Below, one piece after another: positions 1 to 10,740 of a stretch of 64,000 nucleotides of DNA. The stretch is from positions 16,946,001 through 17,010,000 of the forward strand of contig NC_079880.1 of NCBI RefSeq assembly GCF_029227915.1. The letters are read 5' to 3'. A program made the translations under genes and the position numbers. The first letter of the stretch is position 1. Each line of letters starts with the position of its first letter. This DNA comes from Hydractinia symbiolongicarpus (taxonomy: Eukaryota > Cnidaria > Hydrozoa > Anthoathecata > Hydractiniidae). The notes under the pieces were generated by a model. It was not told the DNA's origin, did no database searches, and saw nothing but the letters and a program-made list of their open reading frames with translations.

Positions 1-10
1 TTTAGTAGGC

Positions 11-42
11 GACGTTTTGGAAGATCCTTCTCCCATCATCGG
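11..42 (-). ncRNA. Degenerate hammerhead-ribozyme-like motif in the Penelope 3' region
   Basis: On the minus strand this stretch reads CCGATGA, then a six-pair stem GGGAGA/TCTTCC closed by AGGA, then AAAACGTC. A hammerhead core is CUGAUGA, helix II, GAAA. Penelope-like elements are known to carry hammerhead motifs in their terminal repeats, so position and layout fit. Two core positions differ from consensus, so cleavage is doubtful. The copy at 51,467-51,498 keeps GAAA but has a weaker helix II. Confidence 0.35.
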
Positions 43-178
43 GCAAAGTAAAATGATGTTGCGCATGTACTTATATAATTGCAGAGGATCGAAATTCATA
101 AAAATTAACCAATCAGAAACGAGCTGATAATTACAGTTAATTACGGTAATTAACATTTTCGGACCTGGATGTAGGTAA

Positions 179-688
179 CTACTTTTTCTGTAGGGCTGGT
201 AACCAAATCTCAGGAAGTTGATACGAGATGCTGTTTATGTGTTTGTTACGTTCTACACTGTTGATGGTTTCTTTAATCTTCCTGGCCGTTGTTCTGGATT
301 CTCTGTCAATGATTTTCTTCTCATCCCAATTAAACTGATGACTTCTGCTCCAGCTGTGGTCCGCAATTTCGTTTTTCTTCACATTTCCGTTTCTCACTGC
401 GCGCATATGTTCTTGTACTCGTTGCTTAAACTTTCTTTTTGTTTCGCCTATATACACTGCATCACAATCTTTACACGGGATTTCGTAAACAACATTGCTT
501 TGTTCTTCCAGGTTTATTTTGTCTTTTGGTTTAGACAAAGTGCTTCTTAGGGTGTCTTTAGAGGTAAGAATGCATTTGATCTTGTGTTGCCTTAAAACTC
601 GACGAAGGATCTCGCTGGTACCTGTACGAAGGGTAGGAATGCTGATGCGATAAATTCCTCTGATGTTTCCTTGTTGTCTCCGTTGCAT
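179..688 (-). pseudogene. GIY-YIG endonuclease domain of the Penelope-like element
   Basis: This segment overlaps the end of the RT frame in another frame, so it is the frameshifted C-terminal part of the same polyprotein. It carries VVYEIPCKDCDAVYIGET, the GIY-YIG core in its usual Penelope form, with a CxxC upstream of the YIG-like strand. Then come KRKFKQRVQEHMRAV and a DHSWSRSHQFNWDE segment that supplies the conserved His and acidic residues. The family nicks target DNA to prime reverse transcription. The domain itself looks complete; it is cut off from the RT by the frameshift. Confidence 0.88.
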
Positions 689-1995
689 CTTCTCTTCATT
701 TCATTTTCTACTTGCGTGATGACTTTATGACTGTATCCATTTGCGATTAATGCATTTCTTACACGTCGAATTTCTATTTTCCTCTCCTGTTTGTCACTGA
801 CAACGCTGTTGGCACGATTCAGTAATGAAGATAGGACACTTTCTTTGCAAGATTTCTGATGGTTTGATTGGAAGTTAAGGTACTGGTCAGTGTGCGTTGG
901 TTTACGATACACTGAAACTGAAATGGAACCATTCTTGCGTTTGACCAAAGTGTCCAGGAAAGCGATACTTCCATCGTGTTCAAGCTCAACAGTGAATTTT
1001 ATTTGTCGATGTAGGCCGTTGATGTGTTCATGGAACTCTTCTAGATGAGATCTTTTGATTATGGCGAATACGTCGTCAACAAATCTTTTCCAAACCTTTG
1101 GACGTCTGTCTGATGTGACTAATGCTGTTGTCTCGTGTGCTTGCATTTATATTTCTGCGACTACTGATGATGCAGGGCCTCCCATGGCAACTCCGTCTGT
1201 TTGAGTGTAGAAGTTCTTATTAAACAGATACCATGTTTTGGTTAGAACAAGTTCGACCAAACACAGAAAATCCGGTACTGGAATCTTTTCACCGAATGCA
1301 GCGTCGTTTTCGATAAGGTCTTTAATGATGTTTAAGGTGTCTTTTATGGGAACATTTGTGTAGAGTGGTGTGACATCAAATGATATCATGCATTCGTCGT
1401 CCGCTATCTTTATTTCTCTGGTGTATTCCGAAAATTCTTTTGAGTTTTTGCTGTGGTCACTTGCTGTGAATTTGCTGAGGATAGAAGCAACAAATTTTGA
1501 TAGGTTGTATAACGGTGTTCCAGTGCAGGAGACTATTGGTCGAATTGGATTTCCCTGTTTATGAATTTTTGGTAGTCCGTAAAATCGCGGTGGTGGTCCG
1601 TCACAAGGTTTCAGTCGGTAATACTGCTTATCGTCGATGTATTCTTTTCTCTTCGATGTATTCGCTTCTCGTTTGATGACTTCTGTGGGATCTTTCTTGA
1701 GAAGTTTGTAAGGGCCTTTGTTGATGTGTTCGTTGCACTTGTTGATGTAGTCTAGAGTATTCATGATAACCGTTGTTCTCCCCTTGTCTGCCGGTAGGAT
1801 TATGATATCTTTGTCCTTCTTTAGATTCTTCAGTGACAGTCTTTCAGATTTTTGCAAATTGTCTTTTGGTGTTTTGCTTTTCTGTAGCGTTAGGCTTACT
1901 TTAGCTCTTACTGTGTCTGCCTCTTCTTTTGGTAGATCTTTAATTGCCTCTTCCACTTTCGCAACTATTTCTTCTGGTGTCATGCAGAAATCCAT
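592..1995 (-). pseudogene. Penelope reverse transcriptase, interrupted by one stop codon
   Basis: Reading from 1995 downward, the protein has the Penelope RT landmarks: an ADKGRTTVIMN block, YGLPKIHKQGNPIRPIVS, a GTPLYNLSKF segment, FDVTPLYTNVP, and a GVAMGGPASSVVAEI block that runs into a TAA at 1147-1149. Translation reopens in the same frame at once (MQAHETTAL...) and carries the catalytic block KRFVDDVFAIIK and then FLDTLVKR. The break is therefore a single nonsense change inside one domain, probably at a Tyr codon judging from the usual motif. Near 640-690 the frame shifts into the endonuclease segment. The enzyme would copy its RNA at a nicked target; this copy should be inactive. Confidence 0.9.
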
Positions 1996-2094
1996 TCCTT
2001 TTGATAGAAGGTTTGTTTCTTCTGTCGTGAGTTGTCTGTTGGAGAGATAAGCATAAGATTAAGCAAAAATCTTGGATTGTTTTTTAAAGAATCA

Positions 2095-2845
2095 GGCATC
2101 GTGATTGACATAGTACGTGCGAGCGGTCAAACCAAAGTCGCTAAAAATATATCGCATTTGGTATTTCGTGCGTATTTTAAAAAAATTCGTGTTTCCGTAA
2201 CAGGACGCGTCTTTCGCGGACGAACAGACAGACGACACAAAAACATACAACAAAGTAATTTGAATTTTTAAAACTCACAATCTGTATTATTCTATATTTA
2301 TACCCGGTGAAACAAAACATCTATAAATATAAGCAGGTGCAAGAAAATGTGAATAAAAAAATAAAATAAAAATGCAAAATGTCCAACAAAATCGAAGGTT
2401 TCTACCAATCGTTATGTAAAAGCTAAATATGCTAAAACTATTTACTTGCTTTGCTATGCCAGAAGTACATCAGGGAAAATAGTATATCAGACATAAAAAA
2501 AATCCAACATATTTCGCCAAGTCATACAAAATAGGTTACTACCAAATTTTCACACGTACGGTTTGTAACACGTCCTACCAAAATCAGCTGTTTAGTGTAT
2601 TGTACACAGCAACCCTTCTATTCCCAAGTTTACACAAAATATAAGAAGTCAACAGCTATCAACTCATTAAATAGAAAATAAAAACTTAAATAGTTTCGGT
2701 GTATTATTGTATGTCTACCGCAATATTTCAATCCAAAATATTAAAGGAACAGTTTGCCTAGACCCAAACTCATAATTGAGAAAATTATTTATAAATGCGC
2801 AGCATCATGACCTACTAAGAAAATTTGAATATACAGCTGGGGGTC
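2095..2845 (+). repeat. Interspersed repeat (family alpha), partial copy
   Basis: The first ~160 bases (TATATCGCATTTGGTATT... TTTCGCGGACGAACAGACAGAC) match the ~180-bp tandem units at 57.5-58.0 kb. The rest (CACAATCTGTATTATTCTA ... ATATTTCAATCCAAAATATT) matches repeats at 13.5-14.3 kb, 28.6-29.1 kb (reverse) and 58.4-59.2 kb. No shared reading frame is kept among the copies, so it is probably non-coding. It has no 5' hairpin here, unlike the other copies. Confidence 0.8.
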
Positions 2846-4675
2846 TTGGGGGGTGCTGTAAGCCCCCCAAGCAGGGCCTGGCGCCCCAGAAACTTTCGCT
2901 AAAACGGGCTTTGCGAACCCTGAAATAGGTTTAAACGGGAACAAAAAACAACCTCGTATACAGACGTTTTAGACATTGATAACAGAAACGAAACATTCTC
3001 ATAAATATCGCAGCCCCGTATAAACACTTCAAATAGAAAACAAAAAGCCCTGCGGCTTGAAGATTTCGTCATTAGCCCGGAAGATTCTAAAATTTGAAGT
3101 CGACCTTGAAAAGGGAGAATAATGGGGTAAACAAATCATTGAGTATCTAATTCTCAATTATTATTGTAACTAACTTGCAATGTTAAAATACAACTTAATA
3201 TATAAAAAATTAAAAATAATAATTTTTACATATATATAGTATTCTAAAATAATAGTAAAAACTTTAACTGTATATTTTCAATACTGATCTAGCAAATTCT
3301 GGAAATTCCAGGATACAAATCTTGTTATGTATGAACATGATTCGAATATAATACCTTTTAAACAAGTTTGATTTTAATGAATTATTATTCAATTCAGCAA
3401 TAAACACATTTTAGCATTTGAATATTTCAGTTTTTAGGCCTTTAAAATTTACTCTCCTGTTAACGATTTCTTGAAAATGCTGATGGCGCATAGTTGGATA
3501 ACAGCTGATCTAAAAAAGAAAGTACGTTTTAAAATAAGTAACAAGAACACAATTTTACCATAAACTGGATTAGCACCAGGTTGTTTAATTATCTCTTTAA
3601 CCTCTCTTTGCCTCTTTGATTTAAAGAGGGAATTAAAAAGATACAAATCAATACCATGTGATGCACAAGTTATATTATTTTTATAAATACATGTATATAA
3701 ATTTAATCAAGCTGGCGTTTGATATCTTTATTAAACAAGTAACATACTAAGCAGGCGATACATGACTGTAAAATCTGTGGACGATATATACAGGATGTAT
3801 TTTGTCGAAATCGATAAAATTGAATTCAACAAATTTTATCGCTTATTATCCAAATTCACTAATTTGAATTTCTTTTGAAAGAGTCTGATTAGTTGCAGTT
3901 TTTCATTCTGAAGAAAAGAATCTGTCATTGTTTTGTTGAAAAAGTTGAAATTTCAAATTGAAACAAAAAAAGGCAAACAAAGAATTAATAAAATTGTCAG
4001 ATTTTTTGCAAGATTTTTAATTATCCTGCATCGGTTAATTATATGTTCTGTTACATGCTAATTTATCAGTTCACCCTGACTGTTTGGTGCAAGCAACAAT
4101 AAACTTTTGCCATGCTTTGACAACATTTCTGCAGAAAATATAAAAAAATCCTGTGACGAATATCTTCTTATCTGATAGAAGTAGCATCACAAAGTGTCGT
4201 TTTGAAAGTTTTTTTAGCCCCTTTTTTTCCTAAAAGAACAGGAGTTGGGTGTCCAGCCCCTCATGGAAAAACTACGTAAAGCAAAACAAAGGTTTTTGTT
4301 GCTGACGAGTTAAGAAAAAAGGCACTCTAATCAGAGCACTATTTTGTGTAGCTAGCTTGATAACTAGTAAAAAGTCAGCACCAATCAAAGAGATCCAAAT
4401 CAGCACCAAAAGCTGAGATAGCTAGCTATCTAGACAGCCAGCACACTTTTCCCACTTATATATAAATTACTTCTTACCTGATAAAATGCATGAATTTAAA
4501 AAAAAATAGCATTTAGCTCCCTAGCTAGCTACATTAATAAAGTAGAGAGTAATGAACATTGAACTGTTGTATTTATTGTTTGTTTTCAGATTCAACATTG
4601 CATACTAATAAATAAGCAAATGGTTTCATTCCTATCTATGTTGAATCTTTTAATCTTCAAGTAAAACGCCTCGAC
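2846..4675. other. No gene seen; AT-rich spacer
   Basis: No supportable coding region on either strand. A G/C-rich tract at 2850-2910 (GGGGGTCTTGGGGGGTGCTGTA) resembles a fragment at 31.1-31.3 kb and is probably a shared repeat remnant. Clusters of GCTAGC/CTAG lie at about 4350-4540. The 3' end may hold the untranslated leader of the Gag-Pol ORF that starts at 4676; I found no terminal repeat. Confidence 0.5.
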
Positions 4676-7006
4676 ATGCCATCAGTTAGTTGTCCAGTGC
4701 CTGGCTGCACCTACACCACGCCAGACCTCGATGCTGTCATCATTGCTGCACTACTGACAACCCATGCTACCACGCATTCGAATCAACCTACATCGGTATC
4801 ACCCACGGCCAAGATTGAACGAGTGAGACGTCCCACTGTTACTTTAGCCGGAACCTCTGAGGATTGGAAATACTTCCTGACCCGCTGGATTGAGTACAAG
4901 ACCGCTACCAAAATCACAGGTAGAGATGCTGTTCTCCAACTCCTTGAATGCTGTGACGAGCAGTTGCGCAGAGACCTCACCCGATCCACCACTGGCATGT
5001 TGGCCGAAAAAAGTGAGGATGTCATCCTTGCTTCAATGAAATCACTCGCTGTCAGGGAGGAAAACGTTATGGTTGCACGAGTTGCCTTAAACAATATGAA
5101 TCAAGATCCTGATGAGCCAATAAGATCGTTTGGGGCTAGATTGAAAGGTCAAGCTGGTGTATGTAAATATGTTATTCCCTGCCCCTCGTGCAGCCACGAC
5201 GTGGACTATACCGAACAAATATTATGTGATGTTCTTGGTCGTGGTATCTCCGACCCTGATATTCAGCTGGAGCTTCTTGGACATACGAACCAGGACATGT
5301 GTTTGGAAGAAGTGCTCAAATTCGTTGAAACAAAGGAAGCAGGGAAACGTTCTGCAACACGCCTCATCGATCACCACCAGGCTGGTGCCATCCATAGCCA
5401 GTACAGAAGGGGTAAACGAGACTCCTTCAATAAGCCAAAAGAAGACAATGACACCAACCGTGATACCAAACGCGATTCTGGTTCAAAATGTGGGTACTGC
5501 GGAACAAACTGCCACAGCACTAGCGCATCACGATCCCGTCAATCCACATGTCCTGCATATAATCACAAGTGTGGGAATTGCCAACGTCTGCATCATTTTG
5601 ATCACGTGTGTAGGAGCAAAGATCGAAAAAACAAGGAGAGAAAGCCTGATAATGCTGCAGTTGTCGAGGAATCCAGCACGATATTCAACTCACTATGCTC
5701 ATTGAACACAGCATCTGCGGATCATGTTGATCACCACTGCCACAACAAATCTAAAGATGTTTGGAAGAAAAGTCCATCTCCTCCACAACCGTTTCTCGAT
5801 TTGTCCGTGCGTATCGTGGAAGATGACTACAGCGAGCTGGGTTTTAAATTTCCACATGGTACTAACGAGTCAACTATCACCATACCGGCAATGGCAGACA
5901 CCGGCTGCCAAAGTTGTGTCATTGGTTACAAATGGATTCAGCGATTCAACCTTTCTAAAAGTGATCTCATCCCGGTCCGAATGAAAATGGACGCCGCCAA
6001 TGGACAATCTATCAAAATATTAGGGGCTATCGTCATCCACATCGCTGGTATCAATTGCCACGGGTCACTACAAGAAACGAAGCAGTTTACGTATGTGACT
6101 AACGACTCTGACAAGTTTTACCTCAGTAAGAGTGCCTGTGTAGATCTTGGCATTGTATCACCTGAATTCCCTATGATTGGTGCGAATACCATCACTGTAC
6201 CTGATCCAACTAATGAGTGTTCATGTCCAAAACGATCAGCACCGCCACCACTTCCTACCGAACTGCCATATCCACCAACAGAGGAGAACCGGGAACGATT
6301 GGAGCAATGGCTTCTTAACTATTATAAAAGCAGCACCTTCAATGTATGCGAACATCAACCTCTGTCATTGATGTCCGGGCCACCCATGAAGCTGATGATC
6401 GATGAGAATGCTGAGCCGACTACACATCATTCGCCAATACCTGTACCGATCCACTGGCAAGAACAAGTAAAAGCCGACCTAGACCGCGATGTAGCTCTTG
6501 GAGTTATTGAACCAGTGCCCATTGGTGAACCCGTGACATGGTGCCACAGAATGGTAGTGTGTCCAAAAAAGAGTGGCAAACCGAGACGCTGTGTTGACTT
6601 TCAGGCTCTTAATAAACACGCTACCAGAGAAACTCACCACACACAATCACCATTCCATCAGGTTCGCACGGTACCTCACCACACCAAGAAGACCGTATCA
6701 GATGCTTGGAATGGGTACCATAGCGTTCCTCTTTGCAAGGAAGATCGCCACTATACAACTTACATCACACCGTGGGGTCGCTACAGGTATTGTACCCTAC
6801 CTCAGGGCTACATTACATCTGGAGATGGTTATTCTCGAAGGTTTGACGCCATTGTATCAGACTTTCCCGACAAAATCAAGGTAACCGATGACTCTCTTTT
6901 ATGGGCTACCGATATCGAGAAATGTTTCTTCCACACTTGCAAATGGTTGGACACTTGCGGGAAAAACTACGATATGGTGGTCATAGTAACAAAAACACAT
7001 AGCTAA
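4676..7006 (+). CDS. Gag-Pol of an LTR-type retrotransposon, 3'-truncated in the reverse transcriptase
   Basis: This is an open 776-residue frame starting at ATG (MPSVSCPVPGC). Residues ~1-230 form a Gag-like region with an N-terminal Cys/His cluster. Residues ~271-318 hold paired zinc knuckles (CGYCGTNCHSTS... then CGNCQRLHHFDHVC). An aspartic protease follows with an ADTGCQ active site near residue 406, and reverse transcriptase from ~600: PKKSGKPRRCVDFQALN, DAWNGYHSVPL near 675, TPWGRYRY near 699, and VTDDSLLWA near 736 as the Y-x-DD box. The frame leaves the family just after that box, so the RT thumb, RNase H and integrase are missing. No LTR was found. This Gag-Pol type is common in cnidarian genomes. 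The long open frame suggests recent origin, but the copy cannot move on its own. Confidence 0.9.
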   Translation: MPSVSCPVPGCTYTTPDLDAVIIAALLTTHATTHSNQPTSVSPTAKIERVRRPTVTLAGTSEDWKYFLTRWIEYKTATKITGRDAVLQLLECCDEQLRRDLTRSTTGMLAEKSEDVILASMKSLAVREENVMVARVALNNMNQDPDEPIRSFGARLKGQAGVCKYVIPCPSCSHDVDYTEQILCDVLGRGISDPDIQLELLGHTNQDMCLEEVLKFVETKEAGKRSATRLIDHHQAGAIHSQYRRGKRDSFNKPKEDNDTNRDTKRDSGSKCGYCGTNCHSTSASRSRQSTCPAYNHKCGNCQRLHHFDHVCRSKDRKNKERKPDNAAVVEESSTIFNSLCSLNTASADHVDHHCHNKSKDVWKKSPSPPQPFLDLSVRIVEDDYSELGFKFPHGTNESTITIPAMADTGCQSCVIGYKWIQRFNLSKSDLIPVRMKMDAANGQSIKILGAIVIHIAGINCHGSLQETKQFTYVTNDSDKFYLSKSACVDLGIVSPEFPMIGANTITVPDPTNECSCPKRSAPPPLPTELPYPPTEENRERLEQWLLNYYKSSTFNVCEHQPLSLMSGPPMKLMIDENAEPTTHHSPIPVPIHWQEQVKADLDRDVALGVIEPVPIGEPVTWCHRMVVCPKKSGKPRRCVDFQALNKHATRETHHTQSPFHQVRTVPHHTKKTVSDAWNGYHSVPLCKEDRHYTTYITPWGRYRYCTLPQGYITSGDGYSRRFDAIVSDFPDKIKVTDDSLLWATDIEKCFFHTCKWLDTCGKNYDMVVIVTKTHS

Positions 7007-7620
7007 TATAGAGACAACAAAAGATAAACATAAACAACTCACTTCGACGTAATTGTACAACTATCCCAGACAGACAGAAACTTATCCAGACTAAAGCCTA
7101 AATCCTCGTTTTGACAGATTTTTTCTGAGAACGAGTCTAAAATAAGTTTTAAGCCAAAAAGAATCCTAACAGTGCAAGAAATTATCCAATGAACAATACT
7201 TTATTTTAAAGTTTATATGCTATCGAAAGTTAAAGCTCGTGCAGTGTAGCATAATGAAGATCGTCTTATAATGCGCCATCTTTAATTTTAATAACTTAAT
7301 TAATAATTACGTCATTTCCTTCTGTACAATTTGGCAAGCACGTAGACGAAAGCTATATTCAGCAGAACTAATTAATTATTCATGAATTGATAGGTATAAA
7401 ATAGGTGACAAATGTGTTATAAAAGAAAAAATATGAATTTGTAGTTTGAAAATAATCCTTCGTAAATTTAAATTCACACTGAAGACGCAATAAGTTGCGG
7501 CGCGTTACTTCCGCCGTACCATATTTTTGCTCACATTGAAGTTAAACATACCGCTGCTGAAGAGAAGACGGCTGTGTTTTTTTTTACTGATGAGAAATAA
7601 TCTTGTTTTAATTGATTTAT
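7007..7620. other. Non-coding spacer between two transposon remnants
   Basis: AT-rich, with no supportable ORF. It may include the left end of the Harbinger element that follows, near 7500-7560 where GC content rises, but I could not match a terminal inverted repeat because the right end is missing. Confidence 0.4.
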
Positions 7621-8715
7621 TGAGAAAAAATTAGAAGAAGAAGCGACTATGGGTAAGAAGATTATGGGAAAGTAGAGAAGAAGCAGGACATCACCAAATG
7701 TTAATTAAAGAAATGAAATTACACGATCATTGTATGTTTTTTAATTTTTTTCGTATGCTCCCAAGTACGTTTGAGGAATTACTTCGTATGATAGGTCCAA
7801 GTATTAAAAAAAGGACCCCAATTTACAAAAAGCCCTCTAGCCGTCATTAAAATTGGCGTTAACATTGCGTTATCTGGCAACAGGAAAATCACAAACTTCT
7901 CTCTCCTTTAATTTTCGCATTGGGCGGTGAACAGTAACATCAATATTAAGTGAAGTTTTACAAAAGATATGGGAATTACTATCCGTTGTGTCTGTAAAAA
8001 TGCCTGCGACAGAAGCATCTTGGAAGTCTCTCGCAAAAGATTTCTGGACACTATGGGGCTATCCGTTGTGCATTGGTGCGATAGATGGCAAACACTGCAT
8101 GATAATTTGTCCACAAAATTCTGGAAGTTCTTACTACAACTACAAAGGCTGATTTAGTATAGTCCTTATGGCGATTGCTGATGCAAGTTATATGTTCACC
8201 TATGTCGACGTTGGAGATTATGGTAGACAAAACGATGCAGGAGTTTTTGCTTGTTTCAATTTCGGAAAAGCGCTGCTGTCAAAGAAATTGGCGATACCGG
8301 ACGGTGATATTTACCGAAGACTAACTTGCATGCTAAATATTGTTTTATTGGTGACGAAGCTTTTCCGTTAAAAGAAAATATGCAGTGTCCTTACCCTGGA
8401 AAAATGTTGCCAGAAAGAAAGCGGATTTATAACTACCGCTTATCGCGAGTTCGTAGAGTTGTGGAAAATGCTTTCGGTATCTTATCGGCGATATGGAGAT
8501 TTTTAGGAGCCCCTATACACGCGGTACCTAAAAAAGCAACTTCCTACATTTTAGCAGCTATCGCACTTCATAATTGGGTCCAAAAATACAATGATCAACA
8601 AGCGACTTATGGAAACCAATACTGCTCAGCCGGGTATGTTGACTATGAAGATTCGCATGGCATTCTTCATAAAGGTATTTGGCGTTCAGAAAGTTCCGAA
8701 GAGGGTGCTTTACGA
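7621..8715 (+). pseudogene. PIF/Harbinger (HARBI1-like) transposase, broken
   Basis: Pieces of a Harbinger nuclease (DDE_Tnp_4 type) can be read in successive frames. An N-terminal part (RRLWESREEAGHH... MLPSTFEELLRMIGP) lies at ~7650-7805. ALTLRYLATGKSQTSLSFNF follows after a shift at ~7840. The first catalytic region is IGAIDGKHCMIICPQNSGSS at ~8075, then a stop. [18 protein letters not shown] and the QNDAGVF second acidic block lie at ~8165-8250. [20 protein letters not shown] at ~8345 and RLSRVRRVVENAFGILSAIWR give the third acidic block and the helix after it. At least two frameshifts and two stops are present. The family cuts and pastes with 3-bp target duplications. The 3' end is replaced by Gypsy sequence from ~8716. 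Confidence 0.88.
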
Positions 8716-8734
8716 TATGTCAACATCCCCTTCT

Positions 8735-9714
8735 TATGAAGACTTGGCTGTTAACTTTGATTGGGATTGCAGGACGGCAATGTTTGTCAGCGGTTTGTTT
8801 TGCTTTGTGAGTGTAAGTATCGTGGTGCCGTTTGACGGTGTCGTACTGTGGTGACGTTTTGTTGTTCATTGTCGGTATTCCTGTGTTGATTTCACGACAA
8901 AAAAATAATGTTGAAGGTTTTTCGTTAGTTGCTGGATGAACGCAGTTTCTGCAATTCAGGAGCATTGATCGTAAGGTATCTTTCCAGTCGGTACCAGCGT
9001 CGAATGAGTGACGGATTAATTTACTCAAGTTTGGCATAAAACGCTCAGCTTGACCGTTGCTTCTAGGACAATAAGGAATTGAACTGTCATGTACAATACC
9101 ACGTGATTTAAAAATAGATCAATTTCATGACTGTCTCAAGGGGGTCCATTATCCGTTTTTATCATTTCGGGATAACCAAAAATTGAAAAGAGATTATCAA
9201 GGCGAGTAGATACAATATTGAACGTCGTAGATTTGATAACTTCAACAATCGGGAACTTCGAAAATAAATCTGTACTTACTAGAATTTTCTCACCTGTCGG
9301 TAAATTACCATAAAAATCGGCTGCAATGTGTGACCATGGTGATGTCGGTAATTCGGTCATTTGTACAGGTGTTGGTTTGTTGTGTCTGCCTATCTTTTGA
9401 CATGATGGACATGATTGAACGAGAATATCGATGTCTCTGTCCTTGTTGTACCAATAAACTTTGCAACGTAGCAAACTTTTTAATTTTACTATACCAAAAC
9501 ATGAATGATGTGCTATTTCCATGATTTCCTGCACTAATGATTTCGGAATAAACAAACGATTTCTACGTAATGTAATACCAATAACTTCACAAAATTCTTC
9601 TTTATAAACTTCATATTTTTGTAACGAGGACCAATTGTCGGATGTAAGTGCTTTACGTATTTCTTGAATTTCGTCATCATTTTCTGAGGCTGTGTGTATT
9701 TCATTTAACGACAT
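8735..9714 (-). pseudogene. Gypsy integrase with H2C2-like finger, frameshifted
   Basis: Residues downstream of MSLNEIHTASE hold a diverged zinc-binding block (IAHHSCFGIVKLKSLLR... SCPSCQ), in which the second His appears replaced. The catalytic core follows with the first Asp in HIAADFYGNLP and the second in MIKTDNGPP near 9140. The frame then shifts; the continuation holds GIVHDSSIPYCPRSNGQAER with the catalytic Glu, then a C-terminal strand ending IKVNSQVFIRR at ~8740. The shift near 9125 splits the D,D(35)E core, so the copy is inactive. Confidence 0.88.
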
Positions 9715-9911
9715 AGAGTGTGGTACGGATTTATTTGTAATAAAATTTGCATATTCATTTGTAATGTTCTCACCAGTTGGAGCATTGTTACGTATTCTAC
9801 TAATGTAATCAGCAATATTTTTCGCACCTTGTTTTTAAATAGTATCAAATCGGTAACTTTGAAGTTTCATCTGCCATCTTTCGTTTCGCGGGGTAGCTCT
9901 AGTACGTGATG

Positions 9912-10724
9912 TTAAAATAAACTTATTATGACCTTATATGGATTATGATCAACTATAATTGTAAATTCTGCATGATATAAATAAACATGCCATTTTAAAA
10001 CAGCGTGGACTACGGCTAAACTTTCTTTTTCAGTAACTGAATATTTTTGTTCAGTTTGAGATAATGCACGAGAGGTGTAACAGACAGGTTTTGGATGTCC
10101 TTCGTCATCCGGTTGTAAAAGAATACCACCAATAGCATAATTGCAAGGAACGACCCACAATGTTATCGGTTTATGGGGATCGAAAAAGGATACAACGGTA
10201 TTAGAAGTTAGCTCAGATTTTAACATTTGAAATGCCTGTTCATGGCGATCTGTCCATGTAAATTTTACATCTTTCTTTACCGATTCGCGAAGAGGGGTAG
10301 TTTTCTCGGAAAAGTTCTGAATAGAGCGGCTCATGTAAGTACAGAGTCCTAAAAATGATTCTAACTCACTTACGTTTGTTGGTGCATTTGCATTTGATAA
10401 GCACTGGACTTTTTCTGGGTCTGGACGGATACCACTTGATGATAAAATAATACCAAAAAATGATATAGTACTTTTACCAATTAAGCATTTACTACCATTT
10501 ACTTTAAACCCATGAGCTTTCAAACGTTTAAACAATTTACTTAATAGTTCTTTGTGTTCATGGATGTTTTTCGAGTAGACTATCATGTCGTCGCTGATGC
10601 ACTTGACTCCATGTAAATCTAAAAATTTTCCTTTTCCATGACATATCGATTTTTCGATAGTCGTTCGGTACATTTTGGAAGGCGTTGTCTTTAATTTTCT
10701 GATTGGTCGATACGTTGTTGACAT
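9912..10724 (-). pseudogene. Gypsy reverse transcriptase (palm onward) plus RNase H
   Basis: The frame enters the RT at the palm. CISDDMIVYSKN is the catalytic box with Ser in place of the usual aromatic residue, followed by GFKVNGSKC and FFGIILSSSGIRPDPEKV. The thumb/connection contains FLGLCTYMSRSIQNFS. RNase H follows: VCYTSRALSQTEQKYSVTEK, with the conserved Glu, then TIIVDHNP with the Asp. The stretch before CISDD does not match RT fingers; it runs directly from sequence that follows the protease. About 200 or more residues, including the first catalytic Asp, are therefore deleted. Confidence 0.88.
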
Positions 10725-10740
10725 TGTTAATTTGAAGCAA

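Larger units (their letters stand above)
1..2045 (-). mobile_element. Penelope-like retroelement, 5'-truncated copy
   Basis: The minus strand encodes a Penelope-type reverse transcriptase followed by a GIY-YIG endonuclease, the domain order that defines endonuclease-bearing Penelope-like elements. The coding sequence enters at about 2045 without its N-terminal part, so the copy is 5'-truncated. The first ~170 bases of the window are its non-coding 3' end; the same sequence recurs at 51,457-51,590, which confirms that it belongs to the element. The window edge may cut off further element sequence. One in-frame stop and one frameshift disable this copy. Confidence 0.9.

Noticed and set aside
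218-550. Plus-strand ORF over the Penelope endonuclease
   Set aside because: It is antisense to a clear GIY-YIG domain and has no domain of its own.
4783-5705. ORFs on both strands over the Gag-Pol gene (for example 103 and 182 residues)
   Set aside because: Shadow frames of the 776-residue Gag-Pol ORF; no recognisable content.
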